64,000 nt of DNA from contig NC_134023.1 of the NCBI RefSeq assembly GCF_040712315.1, positions 64,743,257-64,807,256 of the forward strand. The letters are read 5' to 3'. The notes under the pieces were generated by a model. The model saw nothing but the letters and a program-made list of their open reading frames with translations, was not told where the DNA came from and searched no databases. A program made the position numbers and the translations under genes. The stretch is from Castanea sativa (Eukaryota > Streptophyta > Magnoliopsida > Fagales > Fagaceae). Positions 22,076-38,216 of the stretch are shown here, in pieces; positions within the stretch are counted from its first letter, which is position 1; every line of letters begins with the position of its first letter.

Positions 22076-24088
22076 CCTAAATTTTTTTTTTTTCTAAAAA
22101 CATGCTATTTGACATATTTTGCCAGGTAATTTGACAAGGGAAGTGGGAGGACACGCGCGGTTGGGCGTGAGTAGGTGAAGATGGTCCATACATATAGGAA
22201 CACATGTTTCATGTTTGTGCTGCAATTTTTTCTTTCTTAATTCTTCTTCTTCTTCTTCTTTTTTAATTTTTTTTATTGAGAAAATGATCGGAATCTGACA
22301 ATATTTCTGTGTGGTCGCTTTCGAAATTGACATGTGATGTGCGTGTTCTTGTAGGGAAGCTTGGTGAGCTTTACTATCACAGACCTAGCAACCTTGTTGT
22401 TGTCATGATTGATGATAAAAGATCAATAATTATGGTTCATAATTTCTCATCTTTTGCGGCATTAATAAGTTACATCTGAGTGTGGAATGCTTTATTTATT
22501 GATTTGTTAGGTTCCCGACATTAATTAGTAAAATTGAAATTATGGTTTTCAAAAACTGAGATCCAAAATTGACTTAAAATATTTTTTTTAATAAAATTTT
22601 ATTAATCATTAAACCAAGACGTTAATTGATATTTTTATTTTTTAAATATGCATAGTTTGAATCATAGATATCTTATTTGAAGATAAAAGACATTACCAAT
22701 TGAATTAGTTAGAAAACCCACTGTCAAAGAAATGTTTCGTATATTAAGAATTGACAAGGCTATAAACATGGTCAAATTATGTTTTTAAATCTAGATATAG
22801 TTAAGGAAGATTTAATTATGTTAAAGCCAAATTAGCAAATAAGAGAAATTATTCAATATACATGTCAAAATGTCAGCAATATTTAATGGTCCCCCATTCA
22901 CTAATATCATGCCATTTTTTAAAAAATTAATTAACTTCCAAAAAAAAAAATCTTAATCACTCCATCCAAAAAAAAAAAAAAAGCAGGTTCGCTAGGAGTC
23001 CAGGATAGGATTTCATCACCCCACCGGCCATCATCTTACCATTTGATCGCCATAGTAGAGAATCCTAAGAAATCATATTTAAATATATGAATGATATCAT
23101 GAGTTATTCTAGAACCATAATAATTACCACAATATATATCATAATTATTCTATGTATTAGACTATAAGATGCTGCCTGTTACTTTCATATAGACTTCAAT
23201 TTTTTATTTCTACAGCTAACAATTAGCCATATAAGTTGATTGTATAAAAGAGTGTGATAAAGCGTTGTGGTACTAGATTTTTTTTTTGGGTAAAATGGTA
23301 CTAGAATTATTGATGTTATCATTTGCCTTCCTTTCCTCCATCTCCCCCGGTATGTCAACACCAATATCAATATAGTCATTTCCATAGCACTACCCATTCT
23401 GTCACCACCACATTTGGCACTGGCAAATCGTATCAAAAGAAGAACAATAGGTTCTTACCCTTGTCAAATTTGTTTAAGTCCAAATCCAAAAAATCAAAAT
23501 TGAATCCTATATTTTCCTGTTAGGAATCATGTGAGTTACAATTATTCTTTTGGAATGCGGTGACCAAGATTATGGTTCAATTAATTAAAACAAATGACAT
23601 GATGTCGTTGAATGGGAACTAGTGGATTGAATGATTTCTCCTCATAAATAATGATACGTGCAAAAATAGTGTACAAGATTTTATTTGGAAGAGGATTGAA
23701 AAGAGAATTTCTTTTCTTTAGATAAGCAATAATAGCAAACAAGCCAAATCCATCAACCAAAAATGATGCTTATAGAATCATCATCTTAAGTACTTAACTA
23801 CATGGTGATCACTTGCTTAAGTAAAAATTTAAATGAAGATTATCATTAGATCAATACGTCGAGAGTAGCCTTTGAACTAGTAACTTTTGCTTTTTAAGTG
23901 GTATGTATGTTTAGTGTAGATTGTGCAATCTCTTAGAATTAACATGTCAAGAATTTTTGTTTCCACTGAGAAGCCCATCTTTTATTAGGCATTTTATTTA
24001 AGTGGGAGTACTTTCATTGAAACAAAATTGATAGTGCTTCATCTCAACTTATACTCCTCTCCAGCTTAAACTCTTGTCCGAGCGGAAG
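22076..24088. other. Intergenic DNA between the foldback and the GH31 pseudogene
   Basis: No gene supported. A 10-bp direct repeat with a poly(T) spacer occurs at 23268-23305. The remainder is AT-rich. Confidence 0.6.
23268..23305 (-). repeat. 10-bp direct repeat flanking a poly(A) micro-insert
   Basis: TGGTACTAGA at 23268-23277 and 23296-23305. On the minus strand the spacer reads TTTTACCC then ten A, so the A-tail abuts the downstream repeat, the same polarity as a retroposon. Confidence 0.7.
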
Positions 24089-28583
<4,495 letters not shown>

Positions 28584-28906
28584 GGTTCTTTACTACCGTG
28601 TATATTTATAGCTCCATAAGTGTTTTCTTTTATGGAAAAATGGTAATGTATTGCTAATCTAAGGAAATTATTAATATAATTTGTTCAAAAAGGAAAATGA
28701 AATAATACATTCATTCTATGTAATTGTTGTCAAAACTTAAATGCATGGTTTTACTTTTTGTCATATGACAATAGTAAAAAAAAAAAAACACTAATTCACA
28801 CTAATTTGTCATATATTTAAGTTATTGATTAAGATAAATCTAGAACACTCCCTCGACAATAAGTTATATATACTTTCAAAAACTCTATATGAAAAAATAT
28901 CCTATA

Positions 28907-29651
28907 TGTGGGGAGTAAAAGGACCGAGCAGGTATTTGGGCCTTTGGGCTCTGATAAGAAGGGTCAGTTCATTCTTGACTAAAGGCCTTTAGGACTGCGA
29001 GTTGGCTCACAGGCCGAGAATCCGAGGAGTTATACGACGAAGAATTTCTCCTCGGACAGACTCGTGATGACTTGGAGGTTCACTAGAAAGATGAAGGCAG
29101 AGTTTCGGAAAGACTGTAGGTTAAAGAGGAGATCCAAGTACCCTCTAGGCGCACCGGTGTGAGAGAAATATCTTAGAGAAAAGCTGCTACCTCCACATTA
29201 AAGACCCTGCACCTACCTCCCTGGTTGTATTAATGGGGAAGTGACCCCTGAACAGTGAAATTGAACCTTCTGGCTATTATTTAAGGATTTCAAAGGGAAG
29301 AGAAGAAGGGGGGTGTGACATGTGGACAAAGAAAAAAGAAGAAGTATATAAGAAGAGTAGAGGGAAAAAAGGAGGGGGGATCGGTCAGTTAGAAAGAGAG
29401 GGATTAAGAATTGTAACCTCCAAAGGAAAAAGAGAAATAATATAGAAATTGTCATCGGCTTATGTCCGAGGAAGTCCCTTTGTTATAATCATATACTATT
29501 CGCAAATACTTTAACACCTTAGCCTGTTTATCAAGTTTCCAACATTCCTATAATAGATTTCCGGTCCACACTCTACAAATTCCATTGTTTAAGGCTCATT
29601 GGGCCTGAGCCCACGTTTGTTTTTCGGTCCAGGTGCAATTGTGCGCTTACA
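28907..29651 (+). mobile_element. Solo LTR of an LTR retrotransposon, 745 bp
   Basis: It begins TGTGGGGAG and ends GCGCTTACA (TG...CA). A perfect 5-bp target duplication, CTATA, flanks it (28902-28906 and 29652-29656). There is no second LTR, primer-binding site or internal domain beside it, so it is a solo LTR left by recombination between the two LTRs. It is markedly more G/C-rich than its surroundings and contains repeated CCGAGGA-type motifs and a TATA box. The superfamily cannot be told from an LTR alone. Orientation is set by the TATA box. Confidence 0.92.
29345..29352 (+). promoter_or_regulatory. TATA box within the solo LTR
   Basis: TATATAAG lies about 440 bp into the LTR, at a position expected for the U3 promoter. 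Confidence 0.55.
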
Positions 29652-29767
29652 CTATAACTAATTTCTCACATCTTATTCCACTTTAGTACAAAGATAACAA
29701 TAAGACGTAGACTTTTAATAAAAAATATATTTAAAAAAAAAACCCTTTTACACGTGCCTTTATAGTA

Positions 29768-29776
<9 letters not shown>

Positions 29777-29798
<22 letters not shown>

Positions 29799-29801
29799 TA
29801 T
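29777..29801. repeat. (TA)n microsatellite
   Basis: About 12 TA units after a poly(A) tract. Confidence 0.9.
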
Positions 29802-29879
29802 TTTCCATATAAATATTTATCGGTAATATTCAAACAATGGAAACATTTTATGACGGACTGTGTTTATTACACACCAAAC

Positions 29880-30247
29880 TATTTTACACAGTTTTACACA
29901 ATCCAAAAAAAAAACTAAAATCATGAACTCTTCAAGTCACAGTCGCAATTATTTTTTGAACTGTGTAAAACAGATTATGTACAAGTAATATGCGAAAACA
30001 ATGCCATTTCTCAGTTCCTTTCCATGGGCAATGGTGATCACTTCAAAACCATGGACCTACTTGGGGCGAGAACATTCAGTTTAGTGCTCTTATTGATGAT
30101 GAGGGTTTGGGTTGTAATTACACAAAAATTGACAAAACTCCCATGGGCACATACCATGGAGAGTTTGGCGGGTACAGAGTATGGAGAGTTTAGAGTAAGG
30201 AGCATATATTGGGTAGCTATGGCCCAAAACTAGTATATATTTTACTA
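29880..30247. other. Unassigned intergenic segment
   Basis: A 69-codon open frame at 30024-30233 has no recognisable domain; I see nothing else. Confidence 0.4.
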
Positions 30248-30365
30248 TATTTGTCTAAGTGGACCAAATGAACTGGATTGGACCGAATAGACCAAATAGA
30301 CTGAAATGAGCCAAAGTGATCAATATGGACCGAATGGACTAATTGGACCGAGATGGACCAAATTA
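30248..30365. repeat. Degenerate GGACC-rich tandem repeat
   Basis: Loose repeats of about 10-20 bp built from TGGACC(G/A)AATGGAC-like and TAGACCAAA-like blocks, at least eight in succession. Non-coding. Confidence 0.75.
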
Positions 30366-30544
30366 GATCAAAATACTACTCTAATGTGACTTAGGGGGAG
30401 CGTAATCGACTATAAATGTTATGTTTTAATTTTTAGAAATTACATAAGTGATAAGTAAGAACATTTAAAATGGAGAAAAACATGAATGCAACAATAATCC
30501 ACTCATTAAAGTTATACTAATAAAATTGACACGTGTTACACACA

Positions 30545-30715
30545 AGAAAAGTAATGGGATCAATTTGATAATAAAAAAATAAAAAAAAATTGAAGTATCT
30601 TAAGAGCAATTAAACCTAATAAAAAATAGTGAGTTTTTAACCCTCTCAAAGTGCAAAACAAATTTTTATCTGCTTGTTGATTAAATTAGGGTCTTAATTC
30701 CTTGTTACCAAATGA
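30545..30715. repeat. Dispersed repeat, copy C (internally deleted)
   Basis: Same orientation as 34737-35500. It matches AAGTAATCGAATTAG-like and AATCATACCTAATAAAAAT-like blocks, then jumps over about 480 bp to CTTGTCGATTAAATTA-like and TTCCTTGTTACCA sequence. It shows that the family exists outside the inverted duplication. Confidence 0.65.
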
Positions 30716-30872
30716 TCCATAAATTTCTGACACGTGTCACCATCTGGAAGGAACCGAGTTCCTGCAAGTATTATTATATATATATTGAGAAACACCCGAT
30801 TATTTAATCGTTTCAAATTTCAAATTTAGACCTGACTCAACCCACTGCTCTCCTTCTTCCCACTCAGTTGCT

Positions 30873-31136
30873 CATGGCGCCACCAACGAAGCGGTCGAAG
30901 GAGAAGAAGCGCAGTGGCCTTTCACACCGCGGCATTTCACTGACGTGTTACCGGTGCGGATTCGGAGATGGCGGCTCACAACCGTCGGTGTCATAACAAG
31001 GACTCCAAGAAATGCAGCCGGTGCGGGACTCTTGGTGCTAAGAAGAAGAAGAAGAACAAGACAATGGCGGAGATGTCGAAGTCAAAAGCGCCGGCGGAGA
31101 CGACGAGGGAGAGCTGTTCCAATCTTATTATGTGAT
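30873..31136 (+). pseudogene. Possible broken zinc-knuckle protein, unidentified
   Basis: An ATG at 30873 opens a frame encoding a basic N-terminus (MAPPTKRSKEKKR) and CYRCG, then fails. The overlapping next frame continues with AHNRRCHNKDSKKCSRCG and a Lys-rich stretch to a TGA. Joined loosely, the cysteines and histidine resemble a C-x2-C-xn-H-x3-C knuckle of the kind found in some transposases and MYB-type proteins. The local G/C content is well above the surroundings. A single frameshift would explain the structure. I cannot name the family. Confidence 0.3.
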
Positions 31137-33171
31137 GCTAATCCCGAGCAACTTCGGTGTTGGTGTTGAGACAGGCCTTGAGTTACAGTTTAAGTAAGAA
31201 CGAGATGGTTGTGTTGGTGAAGATTAGAATAAGTGAGAGATTGCAGATTTCTGCTGTGCTATATATCATAGGGTGTTTTCTGATGACCTACCATTGTTTG
31301 CCTGTGGGGGCTTCCATCAAAGCTAAGTCAGCTTAGAATCCTATTATATAGAGAAGAAGGAACACAGAATTATTGGGTTGGAAAAAATTGTATCTGTCAA
31401 AAGGGGCAAGGTAGCATTATTGAAGAGTACAGTATTGAGCCTACCTACTTATTATCTTTCTTTGTTCACCCCTTCTTGTTTAGGCTGAAAATTCATTGTT
31501 TAGGCTGTGTATTCATTGAACAGTTGTAACATGACAGACTGCAAAGTGTAACATCAAATTAAGAAAAATCTGTAACAAACTTGATGCAGTTTTGGAGGTT
31601 GTTAGTTTGGGTAATGTTTGAGACCATTATGTTTATTGCAACATTTTCATAAGAATCTTAAAAAAAAAAAAAAAAAAAAAATTTCCTCATCAAAGTTTAC
31701 CCAAACTTATATTGAGATAAGACATTATCTTAGGATTTGGTTTTTTTTTTTTAAAATAGCTAAAGTAGGATCAGGGTTTATCCTTAGTTTATATTAAACA
31801 TAAAACACAAAGATTGGATGACTATAATCCAATTCAACTACAGTCTATGTAATCCAATTAATCCAATCCTACCTGCATTAGGGAACAACAGAGAGTGTGA
31901 ACTTTATACCAGAAAAAAAAAAATGAGCTGTCATTTGTACTAAGCAGCAGAGAAATGGTAGCCTTGGCCTAGGTGAAATAGGTAAGTGCTAGTTATTCTT
32001 AAGAAGGTTTTACTTCCCTCACCAAGGCTCACCAAGCAAGTCAGATGCAAACTCATAATTGGTTATATAACAGTTTTGAAAAAATATATATTCTACAGGG
32101 TGTGAGAGAGTTATTTGTTGGTGGAGGAATGGCGTAGGTGACAGAGATAAATTGGCGGAGGGAAGTATTTGTAAGGGCAAGATAGAGAGAATGGAGGCTG
32201 AGGAGAGTTAATGCTCTAATTTATTAGATTTAATAGAAAGAAAAGAATTTAAGAGCAAATAACCCATTTGTTAAAATCTAAATTAAGGCATACGTGGTTG
32301 TCACAAATTACTTGATTGCAATTGCATTATGCATAGCTGGTTCTTGTGGTGTTTGTTGAGTCTGAAGATAGCAGTGGCGTGACATGTATTGTAGAGGAGG
32401 TGATCCTTGCAGTCATAATGGAAGTGTTAGCTGCTGTTTTGTGCAATAATTGATGGTTTGCGCATTGCTAACTAGAATTTTGTTAGCAATACAAGTTTAT
32501 GTGATCATGGGCTTGCATTTTTTTAAATAAATTTGTGGACATTGCATGGAAATTCAAATAACCCATTTGTATTTCATTATAATTGGGCATTGGGAGATTG
32601 GCAAAAATGGCAGGCATTGATGCAAATGATTGTGAGAACTCTTAGGGTGCATTGTATAATGGAACTGAACTCACGCTAGCGGTTGTGGTGAATGGTGATA
32701 ACTCTGATTTTTTTTTTTTTTTAAATGGCAAAATTTCATATGATTGCTTTGTTCCTTCATTGATATATGATTAGCCAATCAATTCCATTGTGAAAATGAA
32801 GGGTTTACAGCATATGGAAATTTAGAGCACATTGTGGAGGGAGCATGGTTATATATTGTCTATTCCTTATGGCTTTGATTGAAAGTTACTTGTATGCATT
32901 ATCAATTTCTATCTGTGTATCTCCCACATAGATACAGACACACGCAGACAGGAGAGAGAGACAGAGAAGTGGGAGTTTGGGTTTTTTTTTTGGTGTGGGG
33001 GGGTAATTGAGGAGGAGAGGGAATTGTGTAGCGTAAACTAAATGGAAGCCCTTGCTAGATTGTTTTATCATAAATCTTGAAGTACGGCTTTATCAACAAA
33101 CAGAGAAGTAATGTGACCATCAAGTAATGAGCCTTCCAATCTCCAATCCTTAAACTAAAACTAAATATAAG
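31137..33171. other. Intergenic DNA
   Basis: No exon, RNA gene or element terminus recognised. Homopolymer A/T runs occur near 31660, 31740 and 32710. Confidence 0.55.
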
Positions 33172-33488
33172 GTCCGTTTGGATAGAACTTATTGCTAAAA
33201 ACTGAAAACTGAAAACACTGTAGTAAAATAATTTTTAAATATGTGAATAGTATGGTGGGTCCCATTTTTAATAAAAAATAACTGAAAATAAAATTTGTGG
33301 GTCCGTGAACAGTGCACAAATGCACTGTTCACGGCAGAAAATGGCTGAGAAGTAAAAAATATACGGCTACTGTTTATAAACAGTAGCCGTTGTCCCCTGA
33401 AAAGCATGCTGCTGCAGGAAAAAAAAAAAAAAAAAGAGGCTTTCTGAAGGAGAAACGCAGACGTCAAAACGCTGAATCCAAACGCTCA
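33172..33488. mobile_element. MITE with internal perfect palindromes
   Basis: The left end contains GTCCGTTTGGAT and the right end ATCCAAACGC, forming short inverted termini. Inside are a perfect 14-bp stem with a CAAA loop (33303-33334, CCGTGAACAGTGCA and its complement) and a perfect 28-bp palindrome (33363-33390). No coding capacity. The target duplication is not clear. I recognise this as a common family in Fagales-like genomes, from memory only. Confidence 0.75.
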
Positions 33489-33690
33489 CATAATATCAAA
33501 GTTTCTCAAAACATGTTAGCCAAACTTTATGGTTGGGTAACAAATGGTTTTGTACACCAAGGGAGAAATCATCTTATGTATCATTCACTAAAGAACTAAG
33601 AAAATAGAGCATTTTAAGGAAAAAAAAAATCCACAATCACAAATACACAATTCTTCTAATCATATATGTAGATAAGTATGGTGATTCAGG

Positions 33691-33868
33691 ATACATGGTA
33701 ATATATCAAAGTATATGCTAATGATAATATGTACCAATACCCCGTAATACCATCAGAATATATGTACATGCCAGATACATGGTAATATCACCAAAGTATA
33801 TGCTAATGGTACTTAATATGTACCAATACCTAATACATGTAATACCATTAGAATATATGTACAAATAC
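33691..33868. repeat. Tandem duplication, units of about 83 and 95 bp
   Basis: GATACATGGTAATAT starts units at about 33691 and 33774. Both continue with AAAGTATATGCTAATG, AATATGTACCAATACC and AGAATATATGTACA. Shorter TAATACC-type echoes follow to about 33915. Confidence 0.8.
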
Positions 33869-33959
33869 CTTGTACTAATACCTAATATATGGTAATACCT
33901 TGTGGTAATACCAATAGATATGGGGAAGTAAAACCAAGTAATGTACTAAACTCTGCAAC

Positions 33960-34615
33960 TATAAAATGGTATACAAATGGTCTCCCAAATTTTTTGTCTT
34001 TCGCAAGGACTGTGCTGGTCAAGTTAGTTATGAATGCCCTTCCTAGCTATATTATGCAAGGGGCGGCTCTACCTGCACACTTGTGTGATAAGCTTGACAG
34101 AATTAATAGGGACTTCTTATGGGGCTCAACAACAGAAAAAAGAAGGTTGCATCTTGTTGGTTGGAACAAAGTAGTTAAATCTAAAGAGGAAGGGGGCTTG
34201 GGCATACAGGCAGCACAAACAAAGAATATAGCTTTATTGGCTAAACTGAATTGGAGACTACCAGGAGAAAGAGTTCTTATGGGCAAAGGTAATGCTAAGG
34301 AAGTATTGCTCTCAATCTCGGCAAAAAGCAAAAGATCCAAACAAACTTCCTTGTTTCCCTTGCTGGATAGCAGTGAAGAAAGGATTCCCTACCTTTGTGG
34401 AGGGAGTATATGTTGGAGTGTGGGAAGGGATTCCAAATTAAAATTTTGGGAAGATAAATGGGTGAAGGGTGTCTCTTTGAGGGAGTTGATGGCAGGACCC
34501 CCTACGGGTTGAGGAATACAAGTTAACAATTGAGGAGATTTTCCAGGGAGGTCAATGGAGTTGAGATAGGATTTCCTATGATTTACCAAGGGAGATTATC
34601 AAGAAAACTTTTACA
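33960..34615 (+). mobile_element. LINE ORF2 fragment (C-terminal reverse transcriptase region)
   Basis: An open frame to 34512 reads as the segment after the reverse transcriptase core of plant L1-type LINEs: SFARTVLVKLVMNALPSYIM, LDRINRDFLWGS, HLVGWNKVVKSKEEGGLGIQ and KLKFWEDKWV. A stop at 34510-34512 (TGA) ends it; LINE-like sequence continues a little in another frame. Catalytic motifs, endonuclease and 3' end are absent, so it is a dead fragment. The upstream edge merges with the tandem repeat. Confidence 0.88.
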
Positions 34616-34644
34616 TTCTTAAACAACTTTTTTTTAAGGAAGAT

Positions 34645-34736
34645 ATTCTTTTACATATATATATAAATACAAAATTGAAATTCTACTATAACCTAATCTA
34701 AGTGTAAATGTGTGTGAAACTCTCTCTTAAATCCGT
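34645..34736 (-). mobile_element. Possible SINE-like 3' end
   Basis: The reverse complement carries GGATTTAAGAGAGAGTTTC and ACTTAGATTAGGTTATAG, resembling 5840-5920. There is no clear A-tail here. Weak call. Confidence 0.35.
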
Positions 34737-35500
34737 TAATGATGAATTCTGTTAAGGCTTGCTACCTAATAGGACCTGGTGTAGGAAATATTGCATAGAA
34801 TAATTCATTCTTATGTTTTCTTAAATAAAAACAATAAAAGTAATCGAATTAGTTTGATGGAATAATTGAAATATTTTAAAAGCAATCATACCTAATAAAA
34901 ATAGTGCCGGGTACTTCAAAAAATAAAGCAATTTCTCTTAGACAAAGTTTGATTGCAAACTTGGTTGTGGTATTAGGCTACAACTCCTATTAAAAAATTA
35001 ACTTTGTTACATATTTTGAAAATTTTACAATTAAATTTTTTTTTTAAAATTTTTTTCACACGCATGTAAAATTTTGTGCTAATTAGATTTTATATACCAT
35101 TTGATCTATAAATTTATTTTTTTTTATGCATAATTTAATACTACAAAAACTTGAAATTTAAACATTTGATTGATGATATAACAATTAATTTTTGATCTTA
35201 TGGAAATTTTGCAAACATAAAGGATGTAAGAAGAAAATGTAGTCCAACCATGAATTTGTCAAAACTAATATCTAATAAAAAGATATTGAGTAAAATTGAC
35301 CTTAGGCTACAACCAAGTTTATTACTAGACTTTAGCAATTTTTCTCCCGCTCTCAATATATAGAAATTATGGTTTTATTTGCAAAGAATCTTGAGTTTCA
35401 ACCCTCAAAGCAAGAAAAGAGATTTTTATTGCTTGTCGATTAAATTATGGTCTTAGTTACAAAGAACTAGAATTTCCTTGTTACCATTGAAGATAATGAA
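34737..35500 (-). repeat. Dispersed repeat, copy B (inverted relative of 5012-5652)
   Basis: The reverse complement aligns with copy A over about 640 bp, and this copy extends a further 125 bp (CTTGTCGATTAAATTA, TTCCTTGTTACCA) shared with copy C. No coding sequence. Confidence 0.8.
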
Positions 35501-35683
35501 GATCCTCATGAAGTTCTACCACACACACCCGTACCCATCCAAACCAAGCTACATAGATGTGGGATGGGCTCTTTTTGTTCATCCTACTCGCATGCACATT
35601 TGATTTTGAACTAGTGCAAGTGTATCTATAAATAAGAAGTCATTGGATGATGAGATGGTCTTTACTAAGTGAGTGATGTGATC

Positions 35684-35717
<34 letters not shown>
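35684..35717. repeat. (TA)n(TG)n microsatellite
   Basis: About 9 TA units followed by about 8 TG units. Confidence 0.95.
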
Positions 35718-36109
35718 AATATGAGGTAAAATTAGACAATAATTACAAACAGATTTAGATAGTATTTTGATTTTGATTATACTTCCACTTTAATATAATA
35801 ATATATATAATTTTTCAAAATATAATGAAAAATATTTAAAAAATTCACTTTAAAGCTCATAGTTTTAAAATTAAAATATTAAACTCCAAACTCTAAATAT
35901 CACTATTATGCTTCACAAAGCAACCAAAAGTATAGGTTTCAATAAAAAATGACTAACTTTTTGCAAACATAAAAAATGACTAACTTTTTTAATAGCTTTT
36001 TTCAATTTTCAATAAAAAATTTTCACAAAAATAGTGCTCACTTCTCTCATATTCATAGTATGGTTCATTTATTATATTGTGGGTTTAACATGAATATAAA
36101 AAGAGAATT

Positions 36110-36280
36110 TTTTTTTTTTTTTTAGAGAATCTCAACCTATAGCATCTCCTGCTGATGACAGTTATTTATTATCAAACCAAGATACCAACAATTTTTAGTA
36201 TAGACGAAGATTATACCTCAAATCTTTTATGCAATTATAAAAAATTTTACCAATTATACTAATTAAAACTTACATATGAG
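36110..36280 (-). mobile_element. Decayed tRNA-derived SINE
   Basis: The reverse complement aligns throughout with the SINE at 6568-6727: AATTAGTATAATTGGTAAA for the A-box region, GATTTGAGGTATAATC for the B-box region, GGTATCTTGGTTTGATAAT in the body and an A-rich tail. Many differences are C to T or G to A, as expected after long methylation. Confidence 0.7.
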
Positions 36281-36306
36281 AAGAGAATCGTTACAGTAAC
36301 TAATAA

Positions 36307-38183
36307 GTGCCCGTTTGGTTCAACGTTTTGAGCCCAAAACGCCACTTTTTCAAAAAGTCAGACCTTTATGTGTGTTTGGTTCAGCCCAAAACGCAACTTT
36401 TTTCAAAAGTTGCGTTTTCAGTTAAGGCATAAAACGCGCAATCCCTTATGGAGCTCCTCCGGTCCATTTTGCCAAAAGCCAGTGCGCGTTCTAAGGTATC
36501 CGTTGAACAATCTTGGACAATTACCAAATTCTCCTTTCTTCGTCTTCTTCAACACCTCTCATCAAGTTCACTCACGCCTCTGCCTCTTCCTCAGTTTTTT
36601 TTTTTTTTTTTAAATTTATTTCTCTAATCTGATCAACACAAAATCACTTAAAATCAACTCAAATCCCATTAGAAAACCCATCCCAAACCCAACTCAAAAT
36701 CAAACCCAAAATCCACAAAAAAAAAAAAAAAAAATCAACTCAAAATCCAAAATCAAACCCAAAATCAACTCAAAAAAAATCAACTCAAAATCAAACCCAA
36801 AATCCCAAAATCCTTATGTTTCAATCATCTTCATCTTCATCATCATCATCTTCTATGGAGTGTGAAAAAAAAAGAATAAAGAAGGAAATACGAAATAAAG
36901 AAATAAAGAAAAAAGATGAAAAAAGATATGGGAGTACCTCTGTGGACGGATGAGTTCTTGCAGAAGAAGAAGAAGAAAAAAAAAAAACACAAGAGGAAGT
37001 TGGAGAGCTCTGTGGAATGCTCTAGAGAATGGGAGAAGTGGCTGGGAAAAGTGAGGAAAGAAGGAAATAAAGGAAAGGAGTTATACGTGGGTGGAGGAGA
37101 AAAAAAGAGTGGAAAAAAAAAAAAAAAAGAATGTTATTACAATATTTTTACAATAGATTTTAAGTGGTAAATTATTATTAGTAAATATTGGTGAGAAAAA
37201 AATAATTTTTATAGAAAGAAAAAAAAATAATTTTAATAGTACGTTCAAATTTTAATCAGTATTAATTTTTATCACAATATTTTCACAATAAATCTTAAGT
37301 GGTAAGTTATTATTAAATAATATTGGTGAGAAAAAAATAATTTTTATAGAAAGAGAAAAAAATAATTTTAATAGAACGTTCAAATTTTAATCAGTATTAA
37401 TTTTTATCACAATATTTTCACAATACTTTCACAATAAATCTTAAGTGGTAGGTTATTATTAGCTAATATTGGTGAGAAAAAAATAATTTTTATAGAAATT
37501 TTTTTTTAATAGTATGTTCAAATTAAAATCAGTATCAATTTTTATTACAATATTTTCACAATACTTTCACAATAAATCTTAAGTGGTAGGTTATTATTAG
37601 CTAATATTGGTGAGAAAAAAATAATTTTTATAGAAAATTTTTTTTAATAGTATGTTCAAATTAAAATCAGTATCAATTTTTATCACAATATTTTCACAAT
37701 ACTTTCACAATAAATCTTAAGTGGTAGGTTATTATTAGCTAATATTGGTGAGAAAAAAAATAATTTTTATAGAAATTTTTTTTAATAGTATGTTCAAATT
37801 AAAATCAGTATCAATTTTTATCACAATATTTTCACAATACTTTCACAATAAATCTTAAGTGATAGGTTATTATTAGCTAATATTGATGAGAAAAAAAATA
37901 ATTTTTTTAGAAAGAGAAGAATTGATTTAAGTATATGAAGTAGTTGATTTAAGTATGAAATAAACTCCCTTATATATACATTGTCCTTTTTGGTAATTTA
38001 TCTCTTAAACTGCAACTTTTATAAATGCTAGCCAAACACTCAGCTTTTTTAAAAAGCACTTTTTAACAGCTTTTACCAAACACTCAGCTTTTTGAAAAAT
38101 CACTTTTTCATTATGCACTTTTTAAAAACTCAACTTTTTCATTAGGCACTTTTTCAAAAAGCCCAACCAAACTCACCCTAACA
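36307..38183. mobile_element. Putative non-autonomous TIR element carrying a tandem array
   Basis: The left end (GTGCCCGTTTGGTTC, then CACTTTTTCAAAAAGT) and the right end (CACTTTTTCAAAAAG, then AACCAAACTCACCC) mirror each other. The right side has repeated AAACACTCAGCTTTTT blocks. ACAGTAA occurs just outside both ends and may be a remnant target duplication. Inside are AAAATCAAACCCAAAATC repeats, a Lys-rich open frame at 36916-37170 with no recognisable domain, and the array at 37130-37915. The boundaries are provisional. Confidence 0.5.
37130..37915. repeat. Tandem array, about 138-bp unit, six copies
   Basis: The anchor TAAGTGGTA (last copy TAAGTGATA) recurs at 37161, 37296, 37442, 37580, 37718 and 37856, with spacings 135, 146, 138, 138 and 138. 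Each unit contains TATCACAATATTTTCACAAT, GGTTATTATTAGCTAATATT and GTGAGAAAAAAATAATTTTT-like blocks. The later three units are the most alike, so expansion was recent on the right side. Confidence 0.95.
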
Positions 38184-38216
38184 GTAATATAGGCCCAAAA
38201 CCTGGGCTGATAAATT

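Noticed and set aside
22094..23523. Frames at 22094-22333 and 23185-23523
   Set aside because: Low-complexity Lys/Glu or Pro/Ser runs without domain or splice support.
28907..29651. A full LTR retrotransposon
   Set aside because: There is only one LTR, and the target duplication lies directly on both sides of it.
33889..34512. A complete reverse transcriptase gene
   Set aside because: Only the part downstream of the catalytic core is present, with no endonuclease, catalytic motif or 3' end.
36916..37170. Lys-rich 84-codon protein
   Set aside because: It is produced by A-rich low-complexity DNA inside a mobile element; no domain or relative.
37130..37915. CRISPR-like array
   Set aside because: The units are contiguous repeats of 138 bp without unique spacers, in plant DNA.
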